A DNA stretch of 58,218 bases from Bradyrhizobium sp. (GCF_016213215.1 NZ_JACRAW010000156.1:1-58218), one strand, 5' to 3'; shown: positions 42,537 to 52,071, numbered from the stretch's first letter. Program-made: numbers and translations. Notes: a model not told the origin generated them from the sequence alone.

Positions 42537-43577
42537 ATGGAAGCCGTGCCGACGACGCCCGAACGCGAGGCATTCTACCGGAAGATCGACGGCGACAACC
42601 TGACCGCGCTGTGGACGGTGATGAGCGACCTCATCACGCCGGAGCCGAGGAGCGGCTGCCGGCCGCATTTGTGGAAGTTCGATCTCATCCGCGACTACAT
42701 GATGGAGGTGGGCAAGCTGATCACCGCCCGGGAAGCCGAGCGGCGGGTGCTGATCCTGGAAAACCCGGGACTGCGCGGCCAGTCGAAGATCACCACGTCC
42801 CTTTATGCCGGGGTGCAGATGGTGGTGCCGGGCGACGTCGCACCGGCGCACCGGCACAGCCAGTCGGCGCTGCGCTTCGTGCTCGAAGGCAAGGGTGCGC
42901 ATACCGCGGTGAACGGGGAGCGCACCGCGATGGAGCCGGGCGACTTCATCATCACGCCGTCGATGACCTGGCACGATCACTCCAACGAGACCGACGAGCC
43001 GATGTTCTGGCTCGACGGGCTCGACATTCCGGTGGTGCAGTTCTTCGATGCTTCGTTTGTCGAACGCCTGGAGGAAGACCAGCAGCCGGTCACACGGCCC
43101 GAAGGCGACAGCTTTGCCCGCTACGGCCATAACCTTCTGCCGGTGGATTCCAAGCCGCGTTCGAAAACCTCGCCGATCTTCAATTACCCCTACAGCCATA
43201 CGCGCGAGGCGCTGGAGAAAGCCAAGTCGAGCAACGAATGGGATGCCTGTCACGGGCTGAAGCTGAAGTTCACCAACCCCGAGACCGGCGATTTCGCCAT
43301 GCCGACCATCGGCACCTTCATCCAGCTCCTGCCCAAGGGATTTTCCACCGCGCGCTACCGCTCGACGGACGCGACGGTGTTCGCCGCGATCGAAGGCAAG
43401 GGCCGCAGCCGCATCGGCGATAGCACCTTCGAATGGGGCCCGCGCGACCTGTTCGTGGTGCCGAGCTGGCACTGGGTGACGCACGAGGCTGACGCCGATT
43501 CGGTGCTGTTCAGCTTCTCCGATCGCCCGGTGCAGCAGAAGCTCGACCTGTTCCGCGAAGATCGCGGCAACGCCTAG
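42537..43577 (+). CDS. Gentisate 1,2-dioxygenase
   Basis: A 347-residue bicupin from the ATG at 42537 (GGGAG upstream). The N-terminal cupin has the iron-binding His pair in AHRHSQSALRFVLEG and the downstream His in MTWHDHSNETD. A C-terminal cupin of weaker metal motif ends with FEWGPRDLFVVPSWHWVTHEA. It splits gentisate between C1 and C2 to maleylpyruvate with O2. The divergent isomerase performs the next step. Confidence 0.9.
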   Translation: MEAVPTTPEREAFYRKIDGDNLTALWTVMSDLITPEPRSGCRPHLWKFDLIRDYMMEVGKLITAREAERRVLILENPGLRGQSKITTSLYAGVQMVVPGDVAPAHRHSQSALRFVLEGKGAHTAVNGERTAMEPGDFIITPSMTWHDHSNETDEPMFWLDGLDIPVVQFFDASFVERLEEDQQPVTRPEGDSFARYGHNLLPVDSKPRSKTSPIFNYPYSHTREALEKAKSSNEWDACHGLKLKFTNPETGDFAMPTIGTFIQLLPKGFSTARYRSTDATVFAAIEGKGRSRIGDSTFEWGPRDLFVVPSWHWVTHEADADSVLFSFSDRPVQQKLDLFREDRGNA

Positions 43578-43582
43578 CTATT

Positions 43583-43680
43583 GCCACGCTATTTCGTCAT
43601 TGCAAGCGACTTGTCCGCCGAAGCTCAACGAGCGAAGGCGGAAGCGAAGCACGCGGCGGCAGACTGATCCTCGTAATGAA
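43583..43680. repeat. Fragment of rhizobial short interspersed repeat
   Basis: The stretch contains TTTCGTCATTGCAAGCGA and the dyad TCCGCCGAAGCTC/GCGAAGGCGGA. I recognise this wording from repeats between Bradyrhizobium genes. No gene is seen. It lies between convergent dioxygenase and crotonase genes and may aid termination. Confidence 0.55.
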
Positions 43681-44484
43681 TCACGTCTTGCGAACGGCCC
43701 AATTGCCCGCGCGCTTTTCGGCGAAGGAGGCCAATCCCTCGGCGGCCTCCGCGGTCCGCCGCCGCGCTGCATGCATGCGGACGAGACGGGCATAGGACGC
43801 ATCGTCGACGCTCATGCCGCCAAACGAACTTTCCAGCGCCAGCGCCTTGGTTTCAGCCAGCGCCTCGAGACCGTTGGCCAGCAGCTGTTCGACCACCTTG
43901 GCGCCTGCGGCCTCCAGTTCGGCCAGCGGCACCACCTCGTGCACGAGGCCGATGCGGCGCGCCTCCTCGGCCCCGAAACGCTCGGCCGTCAGCGCATAAC
44001 GGCGAACCTGGCGCACGCCCATCGCATCGCACAGTTGCGGGATGATGATGGCGGCGGTCAGCCCCCATCGAACCTCGGTGATCGAGAACACGGCGTTGTC
44101 GGCCGCGATCACCACGTCGCACGCCGAAATGACGCCGGTACCGCCGCCGAAGCAGCCGCCCTGCACCAGCGCCACGGTCGGGATGGGCAAGGTGTTGAGC
44201 CGCTGCACCGCCTCGAAGGTCGCGCGTGACGCCGCCTCGTTCGCCTCAGCCGATTGCGGCCGCACGCCGTTGATCCATTTCAGGTCGGCGCCTGCCTGGA
44301 AATGCCTGCCGTTGCCCTTGAGGACGACAACTCGCAAATGGGGCTGCTTGCCCAGATCGTCCATCGCCGACAGCACGCCGCCAATCAGCCCTCCATCATA
44401 AGCATTGTTCACTTCGGGCCTGTTGAACGTGACCATCGCAACCCCGCGTTCATCGAGATTCCACAGGACGGGATGAGCAGTCAT
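43681..44484 (-). CDS. Enoyl-CoA hydratase/isomerase family protein (crotonase)
   Basis: A 267-residue crotonase. The oxyanion loop HFQAGADLKWIN and the second CFGGGTGVISACD motif are present, with the acidic residue in FSITEVRWGL. It acts on a CoA thioester as hydratase, isomerase or hydrolase. It is convergent with the gentisate dioxygenase and not clearly part of that operon. It may still process the CoA intermediate, but I cannot show that. Confidence 0.88.
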   Translation of the reverse strand: MTAHPVLWNLDERGVAMVTFNRPEVNNAYDGGLIGGVLSAMDDLGKQPHLRVVVLKGNGRHFQAGADLKWINGVRPQSAEANEAASRATFEAVQRLNTLPIPTVALVQGGCFGGGTGVISACDVVIAADNAVFSITEVRWGLTAAIIIPQLCDAMGVRQVRRYALTAERFGAEEARRIGLVHEVVPLAELEAAGAKVVEQLLANGLEALAETKALALESSFGGMSVDDASYARLVRMHAARRRTAEAAEGLASFAEKRAGNWAVRKT

Positions 44485-44570
44485 GGACGATCCTCTTGTT
44501 CAGGTCCTTGCAACGATCCGGCAAAATGCCGGCTGCGGCGTCCGCTGTGTATTACTTTCTGCGGCGCGCG

Positions 44571-45221
44571 TCACTGCCCCGAGATTTGGCCAAGCTCGCC
44601 GAGCCAGTCCGCAAACACATCCAGCATTTCCGCCATCACCTCGCTGTCCTTGCGGCCGGACTTTGCCGGCACATGGAAGGAATGATCGGCATTCTGGACC
44701 AGGTGCACCCGCGCCAACGAACCGAGCCGCTTCACGACCGGCGTCAGCAATTCCAGCTCCGCCAGCTTGTCGCGTGTGCCCTGCAGGAACAGCATCGGGA
44801 TGCGGACGTCGGCGAGATGCGCGGCGCGCTCACTGGAAGGTTTGCCGGCCGAATGCAGGGGGAAGCCGAAGAACGCCAGGCCGCGCACACCCTCGAGCGG
44901 CGTTTTCGCCTGGGCCTGCGAGGTCATGCGGGCGCCAAACGATTTCCCGCCGGCAATCAGCGGCAGCCCGGGAAATTGCCGGCGGGCCTCGGCGACGGCG
45001 GCCCGAACGGCGGCATGCGCGATCGCGGGCGGATCCGGCCGCTTGCTGCCTTTCTCCATATAAGGAAACTGATAGCGCAGCGTCACGATGTCGCGTTCGG
45101 CAAGTCCGACGGCAACCTCTTTCATGAACGGATGAGTCATTCCCGCGCCAGCCCCATGGGCGAACACGAAACAGGCGCGCGCCGCGGAGTTGCCGGACGG
45201 GTTCGCAATCAAGACATCCAA
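44571..45221 (-). CDS. Alpha/beta hydrolase, KANL3/Tex30-like
   Basis: A 216-residue cytosolic hydrolase with FAHGAGAGMTHPFM near residue 19 (oxyanion region) and the elbow GGKSFGARM giving the nucleophile Ser. A late Asp (VHLVQNADHSFH) and His complete the triad. The N-terminal PSGNSAARACFVFAHGAG pattern belongs to the dienelactone-hydrolase-like Tex30 group with no proven substrate. It is not of the fumarylpyruvate-hydrolase fold, so it does not fill that pathway gap. Confidence 0.8.
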   Translation of the reverse strand: MDVLIANPSGNSAARACFVFAHGAGAGMTHPFMKEVAVGLAERDIVTLRYQFPYMEKGSKRPDPPAIAHAAVRAAVAEARRQFPGLPLIAGGKSFGARMTSQAQAKTPLEGVRGLAFFGFPLHSAGKPSSERAAHLADVRIPMLFLQGTRDKLAELELLTPVVKRLGSLARVHLVQNADHSFHVPAKSGRKDSEVMAEMLDVFADWLGELGQISGQ

Positions 45222-45408
45222 CTGATGTTGCCTCTCGCCAGTGCTCTCTTACCGATCCCTACGGTATAGAAATACATCGCGGGCAAAATCATCAAGCGCG
45301 TTCATCAAGCTGCCTCAGCGCCGCCATCCGGGACTGCTTCGCTGAGGAACCAGATGGGCCCTGCCCCGTTGTTCGGCAGGGTTCCGTATCAATCGATGGT
45401 GGCGCCAT

Positions 45409-46635
45409 GTGACTTCTCGCGTCCACGTTCATTCAGGCAGTTTGCCGCTAAGTAATTTGCGCGCCGTCGTTATCGTCATTGTCGTGGCGTTTCACTCGGT
45501 GCTGCCTTACCTCGCCTCGCAACCTGCCCAGCCCTATCCCTTTGATGCGGCGCCGTACCGCTGGATCGCGTTTCCGATTTTGGATCGTGACCGCTGGTTC
45601 GGCTTCGACCTGTTCTGCGCCTGGCAGGACGTCAGCCTGATGTCGCTGATGTTCTTCCTTGCAGGGCTATTCACGCCCGCGAGCCTGGCCCGCAAGGGGA
45701 CGCTGCCTTACCTCCTGGAACGGGCGCGACGCATCGGACTGCCGTTTCTGCTGGCGGTCGGCATCTTGAGTCCCTTGGCCTATTTCGCCTCGTTCCGGAC
45801 CACCGCAGCTGATCCGTCGCTCGAAGCATTCTGGCAGCATTGGCAAGCACTGCCGATGTGGCCGTCGGGACCTGCCTGGTTCTTGTGGCAGATCCTGCTG
45901 CTTGGCGCGGTGGCCGCCGCGCTTGTCTTCTTCTTTCCCGGCTCAAGAAGCCGGTTGGGAAACATCACGCACGCCTTGCACGACCGCCCGCTCGCGTTCT
46001 GTCTCGTGCTGACGGCGCTATCCCTGCTCGCCTACGCGCCGCTGGCTATGATTTTCGGCCCGTGGGACTGGACCTTTCTCGGCCCGTTCTCATTCCAGCT
46101 CAGCCGGCCGCTGCATTACTCCCTGTATTTCCTTGCGGGCTTTGCACTCGGCTGCACCCCTGCCGAAAAAGGCCTGCTGCATCCGGAGGGTCCCCTGGCG
46201 CGAAAATGGCTGCTGTGGCTTGCCGCGGCGATTGCAACGTTCATGCTGTGGGGCGGCTTCACCTCGCTGACCATGCCGAACTGGAACGACAGTCCCTATG
46301 CGGCTCGCTTCGCCGCCGCGCTCGCTTTCCCGATCGCCTGCGCCACCGGGCTTTTCGGCTTTCTCGCGGTCTGCCTGCGGCTGTTCACCATGCGTCATCC
46401 TGCGCTGGATGCGCTTTCGGAGAATGCCTACAGCATCTATCTCGTGCACTACGTTCCCGTGGTGTGGCTGCAATACGCCCTGCTCGGCAGCGAGCTTCCC
46501 GTGCTGGCGAAAGCCGCGACCGTCCTTGCCTGCGGGCTCGCTGCGAGCTGGGCCGCGGCTGCGGCATCGTTGAGGCTGCTTCGTCATGGCTTCGAGCTCA
46601 CCGCGCGGCGCGCGGTGCCAAATCACTTGCGATAG
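45409..46635 (+). CDS. Acyltransferase 3 family membrane protein
   Basis: A 408-residue protein from a GTG at 45409; the ATG at 45407 is out of frame and stops at once. It has about ten hydrophobic segments. NLRAVVIVIVVAFHSVLPY contains the His of the acyltransferase-3 family (here HS instead of the commoner HR or HxR), and the family tail ENAYSIYLVHYVPVVW is complete. These enzymes move acetyl or other acyl groups onto sugars or lipids across the membrane. The next gene starts 12 bases later, so it is probably co-transcribed with the ABC exporter-like pair. Confidence 0.85.
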   Translation: MTSRVHVHSGSLPLSNLRAVVIVIVVAFHSVLPYLASQPAQPYPFDAAPYRWIAFPILDRDRWFGFDLFCAWQDVSLMSLMFFLAGLFTPASLARKGTLPYLLERARRIGLPFLLAVGILSPLAYFASFRTTAADPSLEAFWQHWQALPMWPSGPAWFLWQILLLGAVAAALVFFFPGSRSRLGNITHALHDRPLAFCLVLTALSLLAYAPLAMIFGPWDWTFLGPFSFQLSRPLHYSLYFLAGFALGCTPAEKGLLHPEGPLARKWLLWLAAAIATFMLWGGFTSLTMPNWNDSPYAARFAAALAFPIACATGLFGFLAVCLRLFTMRHPALDALSENAYSIYLVHYVPVVWLQYALLGSELPVLAKAATVLACGLAASWAAAAASLRLLRHGFELTARRAVPNHLR

Positions 46636-46647
46636 GGACCGACGACC

Positions 46648-47781
46648 ATGCGCCTGGCCCTGACGCTCGCATCGCGCAACCTGTTCCATGATCGCCTGCG
46701 CTTCATCGCGACGCTCGTCGGAATCGTGTTCTCGGTCGTGCTCGTCATGATCCAGATGGGGCTGTTCCTCGGCTTCGGGCAGATGGTCACGACCATGATC
46801 GACCACGCCACGGCGGACCTCTGGGTCGTGCCGAAAGGCGCCAAATGCTTCGAGGATCCCTCCCTGCTCGATGCGAGGCTCGCCAATCGCGTGCGGAATG
46901 TCGATGGCGTCGCCGGTGTCGTTCCTCTCGTGATCGGCTTTTCGGATTGGCGTCAGGAGTCCGGCGAGATGACGCCGGTCTTCATGGTGGGGGTCGATCT
47001 GCGCGAGCCCGGACTGCAGCCGTGGAACATCGTCGACGGCACGGTCGAAGCCCTGTCGGAGCGCGGCGCGCTCGCGGTGGACCGCTCCTATTTCGACCGG
47101 CTCGGCGTCAACGGCGTCGGTTCGACCGCAGAGATCCGCGGCAAGCGGGTCAAGGTCGCCGCTGTCACCGACCGCATCCGCTCATTCACCACTACGCCTT
47201 ACGTCTTCGTCGATCTGAAGAACGCAAGAATGTACACCGGCGCGCCGCCGGACCGCGCCAGCAACCTTTTAGTGCGGCTCAAGCAAGGCACCGACCCCGA
47301 GAAGGTCGCGCAGTCCATCCGCGCCGAGGTCGGCGATGCGGAAGTCCTCACCAACGGTGAATTCCAGAGCCGCAGCCGCTCGTTCTGGCTGTTCGGCACG
47401 GGCGCCGGGGCCGCCCTTTTTGCCGGCGCGCTGCTGGGCGTGATCGTAGGGACCATCATCGTGGCACAAACCCTTTACTCCAGCACCAAGGATCACCTCG
47501 GCGAATTCGCGACCCTGCGCGCGATGGGCTCGTCCAATTCATACATCTACAACGTCATCATCTATCAGGGAGTGCTCAATGCGGTGATCGGGTTCTGCGT
47601 CGCTGCGGCCATCGGCCTTGTCGTGGTCGAGGCGACCGCGCGCAGCGCGCTGCCGATTGTCATCACCCCTTCCCTGATGGCCGGACTGTCCGCACTGACC
47701 CTGATCATGTGCGTGATCTCGGCGATCGGGGCGATATTCCGGGTCGTGCGTACCGATCCGGCAACGGTGTTCATGCGATGA
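46648..47781 (+). CDS. ABC transporter permease, FtsX/MacB (DevC) type
   Basis: A 377-residue membrane protein with a first helix around residues 20-45. A large periplasmic domain (about 50-260) follows, with the typical VVPKGAKCFEDPSLL start. Three C-terminal helices carry GTIIVAQTLYSSTKDHLGEFATLRAMG. It matches the DevC/MacB exporter permease, which normally works with a membrane fusion protein; none is encoded in this window. The ATPase overlaps it by four bases. Confidence 0.88.
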   Translation: MRLALTLASRNLFHDRLRFIATLVGIVFSVVLVMIQMGLFLGFGQMVTTMIDHATADLWVVPKGAKCFEDPSLLDARLANRVRNVDGVAGVVPLVIGFSDWRQESGEMTPVFMVGVDLREPGLQPWNIVDGTVEALSERGALAVDRSYFDRLGVNGVGSTAEIRGKRVKVAAVTDRIRSFTTTPYVFVDLKNARMYTGAPPDRASNLLVRLKQGTDPEKVAQSIRAEVGDAEVLTNGEFQSRSRSFWLFGTGAGAALFAGALLGVIVGTIIVAQTLYSSTKDHLGEFATLRAMGSSNSYIYNVIIYQGVLNAVIGFCVAAAIGLVVVEATARSALPIVITPSLMAGLSALTLIMCVISAIGAIFRVVRTDPATVFMR

Positions 47782-48506
47782 ACGATGCCATCATCGAGGC
47801 CGCATCCGTTCACAAGACCCTCGGCGCCGGCGCCGGGCAAGTGGAGGCGTTGCGCGGCATCGACCTGTCCTTGCAGCGCGGCGAGCTGGCGCTGCTGATG
47901 GGTCCATCCGGCAGCGGCAAGACCACCCTCCTGCTCGTTCTCGGATGCATGCTGACGCCGACCTCCGGAAGCGTGACCATCTGCGGTCAACCCACCAAGG
48001 ACGTCGACAAGGAGGGCCTGGCAAAGCTGCGGCGCGAGCACATCGGATTCGTGTTCCAGTCCTATCACCTGTTTCCGACCTTGACGGCAGCCCAGAACGT
48101 ACAGCTTGCGCTCGACATCCGCGGCGAGCGTGGGCGCGCCGCCGTCAAGAAGTCACGCGAGGCGCTCGCCATGGTCGGGCTGCAGAACAAGGTCCATTCG
48201 CTGCCGCAGCAGCTGAGTGGCGGCGAGCAGCAGCGCGTGGCGATCGCGCGCGCGATCGTCGCAAACCCGTCCGCCGTGCTGGCGGACGAGCCCACGGCCG
48301 CGCTCGACGGCGAAAACGGCCAGGCGATCATGAAGATCCTGAAATCGATCGCGCAGGAGCGGTCGCGCGCGATCATGGTCGTGACGCACGATCCGCGCGT
48401 CGTTCCGTTCGCGGACCGCATCATTCACATCGAGGATGGCCGGCTCGTCGACGCGAACGAATCCGAATACAAGCACTTGCCGAAGGTGACCGCGCTCAAG
48501 ATGTGA
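47778..48506 (+). CDS. ABC transporter ATP-binding protein (LolD/DevA type)
   Basis: A 242-residue ATPase from the ATG at 47778, overlapping the permease stop. Walker A GPSGSGKTT, signature LSGGEQQRVAIARAI, Walker B VLADEPTAALD and VVTHDPR are all present. It belongs to the MacB/LolD/DevA group paired with FtsX-type permeases and would power extraction or export of a lipid-like or peptide substrate. Confidence 0.92.
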   Translation: MNDAIIEAASVHKTLGAGAGQVEALRGIDLSLQRGELALLMGPSGSGKTTLLLVLGCMLTPTSGSVTICGQPTKDVDKEGLAKLRREHIGFVFQSYHLFPTLTAAQNVQLALDIRGERGRAAVKKSREALAMVGLQNKVHSLPQQLSGGEQQRVAIARAIVANPSAVLADEPTAALDGENGQAIMKILKSIAQERSRAIMVVTHDPRVVPFADRIIHIEDGRLVDANESEYKHLPKVTALKM

Positions 48507-48522
48507 GCGAAAGGACGGTGAC

Positions 48523-49419
48523 ATGAGCCTGCAGGCGGAGCTGCTGCGCTTCGGGATCAGGATCTTCCTCAGGCGGCGCGCCCATCAGCAGTTCGACCTC
48601 GGCAAGTTGCGAAGCGCCATGCGGCGCATGGAAAAGCTGGTGCCGGCGCCGCCCCGACGCTGCCAGACGGTCACGTTGAATGTCGGCGACCTCGTTGTTC
48701 ATCGCGTTACGACGCCGGAGTCGCGGAATGATCGTCATGTCCTCTACCTCCACGGTGGCGCGTATGTTTCGGGATCGCCGCGGCACTACCGGCACTTCAC
48801 CTGGCGCCTGGCGGATGCGTTCAAGGCCCATATCTGGCTCCTCGGCTACCGGCTGGCACCGGAGCACCCGTATCCGGCCGCGCTTGACGATGCGGAAGCC
48901 GTCTATGACTGGCTGATCGGAACGACGCCGGAGGACCGGCAGCTGCTCATGATGGGAGACTCGGCGGGAGGCGGCTTGACCCTCGGCCTGTTGTTGAAAC
49001 TGCGCGACGACAACAAGCCGCTTCCCAAGGCCGCCATGGCGTTGTCGCCGTGGACCGATCTGGCGTTGACCGGGGCCTCGCTGCGATCGAACGCTTCCAC
49101 CGATCCGATGCTGAATGCCGATGATCTGCCCGAACTGGCTCAATATTACCTGGCCGGGGCCGATCCGCGCACGCCCTATGCTTCCCCGCTTTACGGCGAT
49201 ACGAGCGGACTTCCGCCGGTCCTGATCCACGTCGGCGGTGACGAAATCCTATTGGACGACGCGGTGCGGATGGCGCAGAAGCTGCGCCGTCACAATTCGC
49301 AAAGCAAGGTCGAGGTGTGGCCGCGCATGCCTCACGTCTGGCATCTGTTCGCGCCGGTCCTGCCCGAGGCACGGCAGGCCATTGCAGCCATCGCGGAGTT
49401 CGTTGCCGAGGCAGCTTGA
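48523..49419 (+). CDS. Alpha/beta hydrolase, HSL-type esterase
   Basis: A 298-residue esterase with the oxyanion HGGAYVSGSPRHYR near residue 78, the elbow GDSAGGG for the catalytic Ser, an Asp in VGGDEILLDD and a His in MPHVWHLF. This is the hormone-sensitive-lipase group, usually active on short acyl esters. It starts 16 bases after the ATPase and completes the acyltransferase-ABC-esterase set. Confidence 0.9.
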   Translation: MSLQAELLRFGIRIFLRRRAHQQFDLGKLRSAMRRMEKLVPAPPRRCQTVTLNVGDLVVHRVTTPESRNDRHVLYLHGGAYVSGSPRHYRHFTWRLADAFKAHIWLLGYRLAPEHPYPAALDDAEAVYDWLIGTTPEDRQLLMMGDSAGGGLTLGLLLKLRDDNKPLPKAAMALSPWTDLALTGASLRSNASTDPMLNADDLPELAQYYLAGADPRTPYASPLYGDTSGLPPVLIHVGGDEILLDDAVRMAQKLRRHNSQSKVEVWPRMPHVWHLFAPVLPEARQAIAAIAEFVAEAA

Positions 49420-49434
49420 GCTGCCCGGGTTCCG

Positions 49435-50223
49435 TCAGAGATCATCAAGCGCCGGCGGATCGAACCAGTTCGTCAACGACAGACCGCCGTCAACGACGAT
49501 CGCGGCGCCGGTGACGTAGGCCGAGATCCGGTTCGACAGCACTGCAAGCGCCATCGGCGCGAGATCTTCGCTGCGGCCGAGACGGCCGAGCGGAATATGG
49601 CGCGCCAGCGAAGGATCGGCGACGAAGCCGCCCGCGGCGACCGCGCCGGGCACCAGCGCATTGACCCTTATTCCGAACCGTCCGAAGGTCTTGGCGAACT
49701 CCTTCACCAGCATCGCGAGCGCCGCCTTTGCCGTGCTGTAATGCGGCAGGTTGCGCGGCGTACCGGCGTGCAGCGAGGTGAGAAACAGGAACGAGCCGGG
49801 CTCATGCGCGGCGATGAGCTGACGCGCCAGCTCGCGCGCGAGGTGAAAGCCGGCATCGACATTGACCGCGCGCATTTGCGCCCAGGTGTCGTCGCTGACC
49901 GAAAGGACATGATCGGCTTCGCGCCTGGGCGGCGAAGCGCTGTGCACGAAATGCGTCACCCGGCCGAGTGCCGCCTTCGCATGTGCCAGCAAGTCATCGC
50001 AGGCGGCACGATCGGCGAGATCGCCGACCCAGGGCACCGCAAGCTCGGGACGCGGTGAAGCCGCCACCGCCGCCGCGAGCGTATCCGGGCGCACATCGGC
50101 AAAAACCGTTCGCACCCCTTCGCCGACCAGGGCCTGCGCAATCGCGCGTCCAATGCCGTTCCCCGCGCCGGTAACCAGCGCGGCCTCGCGCGTGGGATCG
50201 AATGGAGTGTCGATCAGACCCAT
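49435..50223 (-). CDS. SDR family oxidoreductase
   Basis: A 262-residue short-chain dehydrogenase. Cofactor motif TGAGNGIGRAIAQAL at residues 18-32, then YSTAKAALAML with the Tyr and Lys of the active site. The substrate is unknown. It is preceded on the same strand by an acyl-CoA ligase, 121 bp upstream across a palindromic repeat, and is convergent with the esterase gene at its 3' end. Confidence 0.9.
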   Translation of the reverse strand: MGLIDTPFDPTREAALVTGAGNGIGRAIAQALVGEGVRTVFADVRPDTLAAAVAASPRPELAVPWVGDLADRAACDDLLAHAKAALGRVTHFVHSASPPRREADHVLSVSDDTWAQMRAVNVDAGFHLARELARQLIAAHEPGSFLFLTSLHAGTPRNLPHYSTAKAALAMLVKEFAKTFGRFGIRVNALVPGAVAAGGFVADPSLARHIPLGRLGRSEDLAPMALAVLSNRISAYVTGAAIVVDGGLSLTNWFDPPALDDL

Positions 50224-50280
50224 GGTAAGCTCCTATTGCCGAGCGCGATGACTTTGATCCGGTGTGGCGACAAATTTGGT

Positions 50281-50305
50281 CACCTCTCCCCGACGGGGAG
50301 AGGTG
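50281..50305. repeat. Short palindromic repeat
   Basis: CACCTCTCCCC (50281-50291) pairs with GGGGAGAGGTG (50295-50305) over a three-base GAC loop. It is the same element as the stem at 2844-2866. Confidence 0.85.
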
Positions 50306-50344
50306 AACCTTCAATGCGGCAACACTTCAACCCAGCGTCACGCT

Positions 50345-51910
50345 CTACGCCACGCCGCGGCTGCGGCCCTCCCAGTAGGGCGCGCGCAGCACCTTGCGAT
50401 CGATCTTGCCGAGACCCGTTACCGGAATCTCGGCGACGAATTCGATCGACTTCGGCGACCACGGCGCGCCGCGCTTTTCCTTCACATGCACCTGCAACTC
50501 GGCGGGATCCGCCTTGGCGCCGGCCTTGAGCACGACGAAGGCCTTGACCGCCTCGCCCCACTTCGCGTCGGGCACTCCGATCACCCCGGCGGAGGCCACC
50601 GCCGCATGCGACATCAGGGCGTCCTCGACTTCGCGCGGATAGATGTTGAAGCCGCCGGAGATGATCATGTCCTTGGTGCGGTCGACGATATAGAGATAAC
50701 CCTCCTCGTCCCTCACCGCGACGTCGCCGGTGTGCAACCAGCCGCCGCGCAACGCTTCTTCGGTCGCGTCCGGCCGCTTCCAGTAGCCTTGCATCACCAG
50801 CGTGCCGCGCACGCAGATTTCGCCGGGTTCACCGACGCCGACCTCGCGCATCTCCGAATCGAACAGGCGCACGTCGACCAGCGGATTGGGTCGCCCGCAC
50901 GAGCCAAGCCGCTCGGGCCTTGCCAGGTCGTGCTCGATCTTGCGCAGGCAACTGACGCATTGCGGCGCTTCGGTCTGCCCGTACAATTGCAGGAAGATCT
51001 TGCCGAAGATGCCCATCGCCTCCTTGAGGCGGTCGGGCGACATCGGCGCGGCGCCGTAGACGATCAGGTCGAGCGACGACAGATCGTAGCGCGCGCGGAC
51101 CGTGGCGTTGTCGATCAGGCCGTAGATCAGGGTCGGCACCAGGAACGTCGAGGTGATCTTCTCCTCGGCAACGATACGGCAAAAAATTTCGGCATCGAAG
51201 CCTTGCGTCAGGCGCGTATAGCCGCCGCGCAGCATCACCGGATAGATGGTCACGCCGGCAGCATGGCTGATCGGGGTGGCCGCCAGATAGCGGATCTCCG
51301 ACGGCCAGTCCCAGTCGGCGCAGATGACCGTCGCCATGGTGGTGATCGCGCGGTGCGGGATCATCACGCCTTTGGAGCGGCCGGTGGTACCCCCGGTATA
51401 GGCAAGCCAGGCAATCGCTTCCGCCTCGCTCTCGTCGACCAGCGGCGCCGGCGAGCAAGCCTTCGCCGCGGCGAGCACGTCCTTCGCACCCGCGACCTCT
51501 CCGAACGACAACAAGTGCTTCAGACTTGCCACGCGGCGCTTGATCGCGAGCCCGCGCTCGGCGAATTTCGAACCCTCGACGATCAGCGCGTCGATCTCCG
51601 CATCCTCGACGATAAAGGCATGATCGTCCTCGGCCGCGAGGGGATGCAGCGGCGTGTAGCGCATCCCCATGATCAGGGCGGCGCACATCGCCGCCCAGCT
51701 CTCGGCACGGTTGGATGAAAGAACGGAAAGGGCATTGCCCTTGGTGAGGCCGAGGCCGCGATAGACGGTGATGAAGCGGCCGATCGCATCGCCGAGATCG
51801 CGATAGGTCCAGCTGACGTTGCCGTCGGCGAGTGCGGGCCGGCTGGCATGACGGATGATGGCGCTCACAATAAGCGAGCCGGCCGTGCCCCCGCTGTGGA
51901 GATGGCTCAT
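50345..51910 (-). CDS. Acyl-CoA ligase (AMP-forming)
   Basis: A 521-residue adenylate-forming enzyme with AYTGGTTGRSKGVMIPH, YGQTEAPQCVS and DRTKDMIISGGFNIYPREVE, and the C-terminal catalytic Lys in VTGLGKIDRK. Family length is normal. The acid it activates is not deducible; medium or long-chain fatty acids are the commonest. The downstream SDR could act on the same metabolite. Confidence 0.9.
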   Translation of the reverse strand: MSHLHSGGTAGSLIVSAIIRHASRPALADGNVSWTYRDLGDAIGRFITVYRGLGLTKGNALSVLSSNRAESWAAMCAALIMGMRYTPLHPLAAEDDHAFIVEDAEIDALIVEGSKFAERGLAIKRRVASLKHLLSFGEVAGAKDVLAAAKACSPAPLVDESEAEAIAWLAYTGGTTGRSKGVMIPHRAITTMATVICADWDWPSEIRYLAATPISHAAGVTIYPVMLRGGYTRLTQGFDAEIFCRIVAEEKITSTFLVPTLIYGLIDNATVRARYDLSSLDLIVYGAAPMSPDRLKEAMGIFGKIFLQLYGQTEAPQCVSCLRKIEHDLARPERLGSCGRPNPLVDVRLFDSEMREVGVGEPGEICVRGTLVMQGYWKRPDATEEALRGGWLHTGDVAVRDEEGYLYIVDRTKDMIISGGFNIYPREVEDALMSHAAVASAGVIGVPDAKWGEAVKAFVVLKAGAKADPAELQVHVKEKRGAPWSPKSIEFVAEIPVTGLGKIDRKVLRAPYWEGRSRGVA

Positions 51911-52071
51911 ATGTTTCCCCCGATGTTTGGTCGCGGCGAAACTAGCAGCGCGTCTTCTGCTGTCAAAGGCCCGATGCGGACACGCGAATTAGTTCGCAAG
52001 ACCTGACGATCGGCAGGTGTCATGGCGCTGTGGTGAAACCAGCGTGGTCGTGGCCTTCGGCCGCCCAGGCG

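Noticed and set aside
44571..45221. Fumarylpyruvate hydrolase completing the gentisate pathway
   Set aside because: The protein is an alpha/beta hydrolase with a Ser nucleophile, not the FAH fold expected for that step.
45359..45381. Terminator hairpin CCCTGCC/GGCAGGG before the acyltransferase
   Set aside because: It lies in a divergent promoter region with no upstream plus-strand gene and no T-run; it may be an operator or chance.
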